A stretch of 50,000 bases of DNA from positions 1-50,000 of the forward strand of contig JAQGDQ010000044.1 in NCBI GenBank assembly GCA_030141605.1, in the 5' to 3' direction. The stretch's first letter is position 1, and every line of letters begins with the position of its first letter. Under the pieces are notes generated by a model, which was given only the letters and a program-made list of their open reading frames with translations, was not told where the DNA came from and did no database searches. Both the position numbers and the translations under genes were made by a program. Positions 12,001-22,389 of this stretch are shown piece after piece. Source of the DNA: Tubiluchus corallicola. Lineage: Eukaryota > Priapulida > Priapulimorpha > Priapulimorphida > Tubiluchidae.

Positions 12001-15000
12001 AATAATCATTGCCCAATAGAAGCTCTGCTGGGAGGTCAGACATCACACTAACTGTAAGCCAACCAGCGAAGTTAGGACCTACAACTTTAATCTCTGCTGT
12101 ACGACATGGCTCGACATGACCATGCACACATCTAACAGGTTTAGGGTCAGACTTCAGATACTGATCTTTATCAACAAAACGTGGGTGGATCATAGAAACT
12201 GTGGCACCACTGTCTCTTTGCCCCAAAACAGGAATGTCATTCACAAGAGCCTCAAACATAAACGGTATATTATTAACTGGAATGTCTTGAAGTTTATTAG
12301 AACTAGTGTATGTTGATTCGTGATCACAACTACCAAACAAAGTCTTAACCGGAGTTTTATTTCTGCTGGTTTTGTTTGCCTTGTTAACAATATTAGTTGC
12401 ATTTTGCCCATTGTTATTTTGGTGATTGTTCCGCTGTGATGCTTGGCACTCTGGTCTTCTGTGACCAGGCTTACCACATTTATAACAAACTATCTTCTGT
12501 TTGTCATCAAGTTTATTATCAGAAACGTTTACTAAGGTATTGTTATTGTAAGGTTGTTTCTGAGAAAATTTTCCTGTTTTCCAAGGAGTAAAAGAGTGAT
12601 TCCTAGAGTCAGTCTCCTTGGAGCTAATAAATTTGTCAGCTTCCATGGCCATTTCAAGACCATTCTCAAATTCGTGTCTTTTTAGCCATGTGCGGACATC
12701 AGATGTTAAATTATCCATAAACTGTTCCATAGCCATGGCTTCAAAAAGCTTGGAATAGGAATCAACAGCATTAATTGCTTCACAGAAATCGGTTAATGCA
12801 CGAACCACTTTTAACCAATACTGATGACATGTTTCGTTGTGACCCTTAGTAAGAGCCCTAAAGCGTTTCCGGTAAGCATCTGTTGTTAAAATGTAAGCAG
12901 CTAAAAGAGACTTCCTTACATAAGAATAATCTTTAATATGCTCCTTAGGTATTTGCTGATATGCGTCAGCAGCTCGGCCAGATAGAGCAGGACCTAAAAG
13001 GGCAGACCAATTTGCCTCGGGAATATCATTAGATGTAGCACATGATTCAAACCAATTCAAATACCTCTGAATGTCATCAGAAGATTCACGAAAACCTCGG
13101 ACTTTCATTCTATTAAATGGGTTGGTAGGTACAACAGAAGTATTTGTCAAAGCCGCACTTCTGTTTAAAAGTTCTAATTTCCTTAACTCAAATTCCATCT
13201 CTTCCTTGCGCATGCGCTCAGCACGTTCACCTTGTTCTTTTTCATGCTGCAAAATGTCACGAACCAAATCGGGATTCATACCTTGAAGATTCTCAAGAGA
13301 AAACCCAGAAATACCACACTGTTTATCATTACCCCATCCACTGGAGGTAGGAATAACATTTTGTGCAGGTTTAAGAGCATCTTCTTCAATACCAACACCT
13401 TTTCCTGACTGAGAAATCTCCAGCCAAGTAGTAGAGAAAGGATCTTTTGGCTTAACACTTTGAAGAGGTGTACTAGCCTGGCCAATTTTGGAAGATTCTA
13501 TAATTCGTTCAGCAACAGAACCAGGAGATCTAATTGATGTATCATGCAATGTGTCAGTTTTATCAGAATTAATAAATGTTTTTCCCTGTAGAGGAACTTG
13601 TTGCATTTTAAGAATATGCTGTTGCGCTTTAATTATATGTTCAATTAATTCTTGCTTACTGACATGCGTAACATCGACAAGTAAATGAAGTGTGCTTGCT
13701 ACCCTGGAAAGTTCATCTTTTTTCATTTTATTCAACCGTGTCTTGTTGTAAATAGTTGCCTCAGCCATTCTGCATGAAAACGCACAACTTTTAAACAAAT
13801 AAGATCACTTTAATCACACTTGCGCGTATGTACACCAAAAAATTATCAAACAGTCATGCATAATGTCAACCACCGCTTGAAAGGTCGCGCATAATTAATA
13901 TCCGTACGAAAAGTATATTCTGCTACTGTCAGTAGCATACGACTCGTATGTGCGCCGCACTCAAGAGAGCAGAAATAATTCAAGAAAAAGAACAATAGCG
14001 GGCGAGCTAAATTATGGGCACTCAACCCCAACCTCAAGGAAAACTAAAAAATGCTCTACAAACAGTCTCAAAATTTTATAAGTATGGAACTACTGGAAAT
14101 TCCCTACATAGAATTGCGAGCTGTAGGCTTTTCAATTACAGCAAACTTCTAAGCCAATAAATCAAGAACATATTTGGACTGAAAATATCAACAAATTTGT
14201 CCTATACAGTTAACGAAAGTAATAAATTTGGCTTCCTGGGTCTGTACGCAAAGCTCTAGTTTAACGCAACTATATAGCAAAATACTGTATTGTGCTACAA
14301 ACAGGAAACGATTTCAAAACGTAAACAATTCACGTAAATACATTAAGCACAATTTTAGGCCACTCAGTCATAAAATCCAGTAACAACCAGTAAACAAACC
14401 GTTATCACCAAAAAACTACTGGTAACTTCTGACACCAATTGTGACGACCACTGGCACCATTTTTGACTCTCTATGGTGTATTGTATAAAAGAATAAATAG
14501 TTTTGTCAGGAATGCGAAATAGGGGTTGTCTTTTACTTTATCCGAGCACGCCAGAGTTCATCACATGTGGATAAAAACAATTTTTAATACTAATTTTTTA
14601 AGGCAAGGGGTTTTTATCCAGACTTTTTTACCGAGGGTCCTAGTAGTTTGATTAAAACTGATGCTATTTTAGGCCATTATAATTTGTACTTAGAAATGAC
14701 GAGGACGAACAGGAGGACAAACAAACGTTATTGCTTTTTTTTATAAAAAAAACGTGTAAAAATTATTTAGTGGTAATTTCAAAAATAATATTTCTACAAA
14801 TCACTTGCATACATACATATAACGAAAGAATTCAGTAAACCCCATCCCAGGTATAATAGGAAGAGAGGAGAGGATAATTACCGAAGAGTTCCATTGTCGC
14901 TGCAGCTGTACCAATGGGCTAGCCTCAGGTCGTGATACCGTGGGTCCAGTTATCCAGGATCACATCTCAAGAATCAAGAAACCACACTGCTGGGGCTCAC

Positions 15001-15678
15001 GCATTGCAGACTCCACCACCAGAGTGTTAGAAACAAGGATCCAGGGTCTCGAAACGTCTCCGTTTACTCCTATACTGTAGGAGTCAGCAAATGACGGAGG
15101 AAAGGAGAAAAGGTCCTCGTTCCCAGTCTTCAACTAGGCAACCTCCTTAGGCAGTTCCAAACTCCACCCAACAACCGTCATGATCTACGTGGCCAGATTA
15201 CGAACACGACGAAGTTTCCTGCATACTAGTAACACTGCCTAGGAACCGTCTGGTTTCCTCTCAGAGAAATTTGATTACACTGAGAACACCAAAACTAGCG
15301 AACTCACTATGAGATCTCAAAAGTTATGAGATCTCAAACTTGCTGCCACAAAACGTGTGCTTCCAACGCAGCTTAAAAACCCGTAATGGCGGCAATAAGG
15401 AAAAATCACGGTTCAATGCTTTTCCAGGAGCGCGAAAATTATCCTGTAACCATTCAAGACATGTGACAGGAAGATCGCCATCAAACAGGGAAAAGGGGAG
15501 AGGTATTAAAGGATGGGCAGAAAACCAACCCAAACATAAAACAGAAATGAATATTTTATTTGGAGTACAAAATGAACTTTAGCATAATTTTAATACGGAC
15601 GAGGACGTCTGTGACGTCACACTCATATTGGCTTTAGTATATATTAGCAAATTTAATATATGTTATAATTGCACTGTT

Positions 15679-15716
<38 letters not shown>

Positions 15717-18700
15717 TGTTTACATGTTTACGTATGTATATATCATGTAAAGTATATATGATATGTATGAGGTATACATACATATACATATACTTTATAC
15801 ATATCATATATACATGCATAAACATATATACATATATATATATATGTGTGTATCAGTGCAATTATGACATATATTAAATTTGTTAATACATACTAAAGCC
15901 AATATGAGCATAGTCCATTTTATTGTTAGGATAATCGTCACAACGTTTATGATATTTGCAATGTCCATTATATATATCATGTATATATCATACACATAAT
16001 ATTTTTTTCTTTGCACGTATTACATATTATAACAGTGCAATTTATAAATATTTGCTAGCAACAATTGACTAGAATATTTGCATCAGTTAGTTGTAATATA
16101 ACACAACATTTAACGAAGTTGTTCAAAAGAAACACCTGGTATGTGGCTTTCACCTGTGGTCATTAGGACAGTAGAGCTAACAAGCAAACGTGTCTTGATT
16201 ATTAATATTACATTGATTAAGATTAGACGTATTTTGCGTGATAAATATATCCATTTCATTCTAAGGGCGTACAAGTGGAGTCACATTTAAGAGACAGCCT
16301 CTCTAAAACATTATTTCTTGACCGATTTATGCAATAGTTTTAAACGTTTTTTTAACTGTCAAAAGTTCAAAGGAGAAAGCTTCAACAAACACTATGGTCA
16401 TGGTAGAACAAGTAAAGGGTGATGAAGTACGTTTCAGAAAAATTGCCTTGAAATTTACATCACTTTATAGCTATTTTGTGCGTATATCGTGCACGCTTTG
16501 AAAGGATAATTTGTTTGTTTTCATTTTAAATCTGCCGCAATACTGTTCCGACGGTGCCATTACATGACGTAATATACGCACAACGAAAAGCAGGGGAAGA
16601 AAAGGAAATGTTAAACTATGTCCCAAAAAACTTTGCATGCAAAGCTACATTACCTAGCATTTTGTCTGAGAAATACGCCTTACACTAGTACTTACTTTGG
16701 ACGTGATTACTATACAATCACATCAACTGTAATAGACTTTACACAAAGCACTTCATATGTCTTTAGAACTTTTACATGAATAAAACAGGAACATTTCACT
16801 TATTTCCAGGGGCGTGTTAACCAATATACTAACTAGGCTATACCCTAGAGGCGTCAAAGTTTGAGGGGCTTCAAATTTTAGAAAAAATTCTTATTCTCCT
16901 GGGAAAATGTGTATATGTGAGCTTTCATATTCATGTAAAGGGCGCATTTTATAACACACCAAAGGCAGTTACGAGTGCAGCTTTTATATAAGTGCCACAT
17001 AACGAACAGGTGCAAAGTATTACACAACAAGCAGCTACGCAGCCTGCTTGAATATAAGCGCTATGCAAATACATTTAATTAATAATGACAACGTAGAAAC
17101 AAGATTAATAGTATTTCTAATACACTACAAGTAATTGTTTAAGCTGTTCATTACATGAAAAACCATAAATTCACAAATTCACGGCGCGCAGCACAGAGCT
17201 ATCAGTCTAGGGCGTCGTAAAGTGTTGATACGCTCCTGCTTATTTCTTACCGAAGATAAGAAGGTAAAGATGCATATAAAGATGGACTATGGTATGTAGA
17301 GAACACTGTTTAGTTTACTCACCTCAAAACTTATATGTCCAATGTGATTATGATCGAACGTTCGGAATACATAATGTGCATATTGAGTGGGATCTGAAAT
17401 ATAAAATCCACAATATAATAAATACCTAATTGTTGTAAGGAGCAGGTGCGTATAATTATGATAAAGATTTGTGCGTCTTTGATTAGTCAAACAAGGGTAT
17501 AAATGCATTGGACTGTGTGGCCGAGTCGTTTAGATTTCGGACTACAACCGTGCAGTCTTGAGTTCGATACTAGCAGCTGCATAAGTCAGGGCGCGATACT
17601 AGCAGCTGCCAACGCTAGGGCATATAACGTACATGTTATTCGTTATCTGTGTGTTGCGTCCTTGCCTGTATTGTCGCTAAATAGTAGTTAGTGTTAATGT
17701 TGTCTGTTAAATGAGCGACGGTAAATTTAATATTGTCTTTGTCTTTTGTCTTTGCATATTACTGGCTTATTAATACTATTCACCTAGTTAATTATAATAT
17801 CACGCACGTACAACACATACGTTAACAACATTTACTTCGTAACATGATGTGTAATAGTTAAGGAGAGACAGGATTACACCAAATTAATCGTCAGATCACA
17901 ACTGTTAATTAACACATTGTTACATATAAGACGAGCAAAGTAAATAACAATGAGCGTATATGCGTGCTGATGACTGTGATGAGTGTTGATGGTTTTCACT
18001 GCAGCTCAAGTTAGGAGGCTATTTAGAGAAATAAAACACGAATCTACAGCTAACAAAAAGGGAGTCGTCGAAAGTGACAGTTTTGTAAGCATAGACCTAC
18101 AGATTCATCAAAACATATAACTGGAAAATCATGTGGATTATCATGTGAAATGAATTTTATATTGCAGAATATAAGCGTAACGCTGCAGTTTTACGTTTCG
18201 ACTGTCGAATCCGCCAAAGCTTTTCTGAATGAATTGCTACAGTGTCGCGTTCATACCAGCGCTGGTTCATCAACTTGTGAAAAATAAATTTTTCATTCAT
18301 GTTAGGTAAATGGAAAAACGTCTACCTCCTTGGGGAAAAAACTGAGAATATATATCCTTGAACGTCTCTTCAGTGACGATCCCTGTAGGGCATTCCTATA
18401 AAATAAATCTTTTGTTAATGCGCAGTCTTGTATAGTTAAATTTGAAACATGCACGTACTAGAATAATTTTAACTAGAATAATGCTAGTTACAGTCTATAA
18501 ATACGTTTTATAAATCATTTCTGAAATATTTGTTATTCTAATTTATGTAGTGTAAGGAATACAAAATTTCTTCATGTAGCCCTGTATATCAGTGAGTACT
18601 CTGTTTGGTCTGACACAAGTACTAATCCTGTAATCATTAAAATCTCCAATTAATTCACATAAATTTGCACCAAGAAATAAAATATAGTATTCTGTCACAC

Positions 18701-21491
18701 CACATAGTGCCCCCAACCCAAAGTAAATTTTGTTAATGTGCTGTCTATACGGGCAGTGTTTTTTGATTTTGACTTTTTAGTTGTACATTGCCCTCACACT
18801 TCAATTATTGTAATCCAATTGTGTGAAATAAATAAATTATATATCTTATAACATCTTTTAACATCGGAAATTAGCCTGTGTAACCAGACTTAACTGTTAT
18901 TAAAAAGGACCGCCTATTCAGCAAAGATGATTACAAAATAAGTTGATCACCCATCCATCTAAGAACTAACCCAGGGTCTTAACACTTAAATTGGGAAAAT
19001 GTATAATCTTAATATAAACTGCCATCCTAGGTTACGCACATTAACCTATATAAACGACCCTGTGGTTAAGCCTACCTGCTTAAAGCCTCGATACATCATC
19101 TGTAACTCTTTTCTAGTAAAGCGCGTTGTTTGGCACAGAACATCCAAACCTTCTGGCTTGTATCGCACCATCTGCATCTCCAGATCCTCCACATCGTGGT
19201 CTGAAACAAGAAAACAACAACAATGAAAGCAACAACAATGTGCTCTGAAACAAAAAAACAACAACAATGTGGCCTGAAACAAGAAAACAACAACAATGAC
19301 AGCAACAACAATGTGCTCTAAAACAAGAAAACAAAAACAATGACAGCAACAACATTGTGGTCTGAAACAAGAAAACAACAACAATGACAGCAACAACAAT
19401 GTGCTCTAAAACAAGAAAACAAAAACAATGACAGCAACAACAATGTGGTCTGAAACAAGATAACAAAAACAATGACAGCAACAACAATGTGGTCTGAAAC
19501 AAGAAAACAACAACAATGACAGCAACAACAATGTGCTCTAAAACAAGAAAACAAAAACAATGACAGCAACAACATTGTGGTCTGAAACAAGAAAACAACA
19601 ACAATGACAGCAACAACAATGTGGTCTGAAACAAGAAAACAACAACAATGTGCTCTAAAACAAGAAAACAAAAACAATGACAGCAAAAACAATGTGGTCT
19701 GAAACAAGAAAACAACAACAATGACAGCAACATCAATGTGGTCTGAAACAAGAAAACAACAACAATGACAGCAACAACATTGTGGTCTGAAACAAGAAAA
19801 CAACAACAATGACAGCAATAACAATGTGGTCTGAAACAAGAAAACAAAAAAAATGACAGCAACAACATTGTGGTCTGAAACAAGATAACAACAACAATGA
19901 CAGCAACAACAATGTGCTCTAAAACAAGAAAACAAAAACAATGACAGCAACAACAGTGTGGTCTGAATCAAGATAACAACAACAATGTGGTCTGAAACAA
20001 GAAAACAACAACTCTCGCTTTTACTACACAAAATAACAAAAATTCAGAACAAGATCATTCTGTCTCACAATTAGTGAAAAAAACTAATATGAAATAGTTG
20101 TATAGGACTGACATAAGTATTAAATAAAAACAATAGCTACGAGTACATAAATATCAGGTCTTTACAACAATAACAATAATAAAGTCCCAGGAACGGCAAC
20201 AATACGATCGAGATGAGCCAAACAAAAATTAGTATGAACCACCCCAATTGCAGACAAAAAAACATTTATTGATGATCTGAACAAATTTTCGAGACACTGT
20301 CTCATGAAATTCCAGTAAGCAAACTATGAATCACCTCGCCCAGTGCTTCTAACCCTTTTTCTAATCTGTCTTGCCTGTAACGCAGCCGTCCTTAATTTGC
20401 AATTTTTCAACGCAACTCTGCGTAGAATTAGAAGTACATTTTCAGTAAGAACGTCTAGGCTTCTGAATCAATACTATCTCGAATTACAGATTGTAAGCAT
20501 CGTGTACAGCATTGCAGTGATCGAGCTCACCACACAACGGTGGTTATCGAGCCTAAGCTTTCTTTCAATAACTAAGCTAAACTCTGTAATGAAAAATTAC
20601 AGATTTTGGTAGAAACATAATTTACGTAAAGCAAGCCAGTCTGTTTTCTGCAACGCAGTCTGTCCACTAGCTAGCTCAGTGTGATTTGTTTTCATTAGAA
20701 AGTTTACACGAGTCTAAAAACAGACGAAGCCATTTTCTGGCAGCGCTCAAAATTTGTACAGGAAGCCTGTAGCTTAGTTTATTGACACTCAACTACTAAG
20801 AGCTCATTGGAAGTTCACAAAGATAATGGTTAGTATCCAGAAACTGAAAAGCTTAGATTTTTTATTCTCGAACAGGAAGAACGATGGTTGAATAAAGTAC
20901 GGAGTCGACGAATGCAGTACACTGTTGGAGAGAAAATAAATTAAAATCTTGGTACAGGATTGTAGATTTGTTTGTCAGTAAAGACAAGGTACAAAATTGC
21001 GAACGTTAGATTCGTGTGAAAGGGGTATAAAATATGATTCTACAACGTATACATCCCCCAAAAAACAAAAAAGAACTTGTTTCTCTTTACCCAAGTTAAC
21101 TACAAGTAGCACGAGTGTTTTTTCAAAGCGTTAATTAGATGAATCGTGGATCTGGGGCATAAACTATATGTAAAACGCTCCTTGTAACATTTTTTAGTAA
21201 TATAATGAAGTTTGTTTGTCTGCTTGTTTTTCTGCACAGTCCCACAAAATGAATTTGGCAAAATCTTGGCAAAACGCAGTAAATGTTTGTAAAATCCAGC
21301 TGTAATCACTAATTGTAGCTCACATGCTTATTGAACAAGGCAAGTACAACTCAATAACCTATCCTCTAGGTGGTACAAGTTATCACTAATTAAGCTACCG
21401 TTTTCTGCAGTATGCTAACTGAGTGCTACAGCTAAGTGGTTTGTAAGACAAGAGCTCTCTCTCTCTCTCCCTCCCTTCCCTTCCCTATATT

Positions 21492-21526
<35 letters not shown>

Positions 21527-22319
21527 CATATATAGTGAGATAATTCCTATACAGAATTCCTATCCTGCATTTACAACACCATTAGAGGTACAAGTCAGTG
21601 AATCTGACGTAGAATTCAGAGGATAACTCTTCTACCTGGAAGAGGATGCAAATCGTTTAAAAACAGAATAGGATTAAGGGACACAGATCAGTGAATGGAT
21701 TTGGCGAGTCAAATCCCAGAGCATTTAATTTCACATTGTCCGTTGCTATTGGTTAGACAAGATATGAGATTGAACCTTCAACGCGGCTTATTAAATGACT
21801 ATATACAAAAAGAGAGACACTAATGTAATTAAAATGTATATAGATATTTCTGTCTCTTTGTTGATTTGTTTTTCCGTTGTATAATTTTGTAATGTATTAT
21901 AAACATGTAATTAATTATATTTGTAAATATTAATAATGTATTGTGTGACTGTATAATAATTGTAAAACATTTACTCAAAATGATCTTATAGTAAATTAAT
22001 TAAACTAGCGTATCTGTTTATGTATGAATAATATAAGCACAACATTATTTAGATCTGTGTATATGCTATTTATATATGGAATATAACACGTACAAACATT
22101 ATATTATGCAAATGTAGGATATGTAATTGGAATTAGTAGCATCCTATTACAGAACTGCTAGCGTATTTTGTGAGCAATGGTACTGAAAAGATGAAATGCA
22201 ATGAGATTTAAAAATGTAATAAATGTAATATTTATATTATATAATATAATACAAAAAATTATTTAAAATTTCCGCACCTACCTGCTGGTTGTGCAAGTTT
22301 GGTTTAATTAATAATCTCC

Positions 22320-22389
<70 letters not shown>

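Larger units (their letters stand above)
6774..15621 (-). mobile_element. Complete Gmr1-type Ty3/Gypsy LTR retrotransposon
   Basis: 8848 bp, TG...CA ends, LTRs at 6774-7955 and 14440-15621, flanked by CTCAT (6769-6773 and 15622-15626). The 5' LTR is the right one because the ORF is on the minus strand. It has a primer-binding site next to the right LTR, a polypurine tract next to the left LTR, and one open Gag-Pol frame. Integrase precedes reverse transcriptase, the order Goodwin and Poulter described for Gmr1-like elements. The two LTRs differ by three substitutions and two 1-bp indels that I can see, so the insertion is recent. It lies in the KChIP intron, sense to the host gene. No envelope-like ORF. 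About 920 bp between the ORF stop and the left LTR and about 670 bp between the ORF and the right LTR show no other coding signal. Confidence 0.95.

Noticed and set aside
13769-13798. Ten-codon N-terminal extension of the Gag-Pol ORF
   Set aside because: The first codon is TTG; the first ATG in good context is at 13768.
17508-17590. Functional tRNA gene
   Set aside because: Acceptor-stem and anticodon-arm pairing are absent; only promoter-box-like motifs remain.
19113-20031. Hydrophobic Cys/Leu/Val ORFs of 237 and 256 codons resembling membrane proteins
   Set aside because: Frame-open readings of the 44-nt minisatellite; not independent genes, though the part joined to KChIP is kept as a finding.
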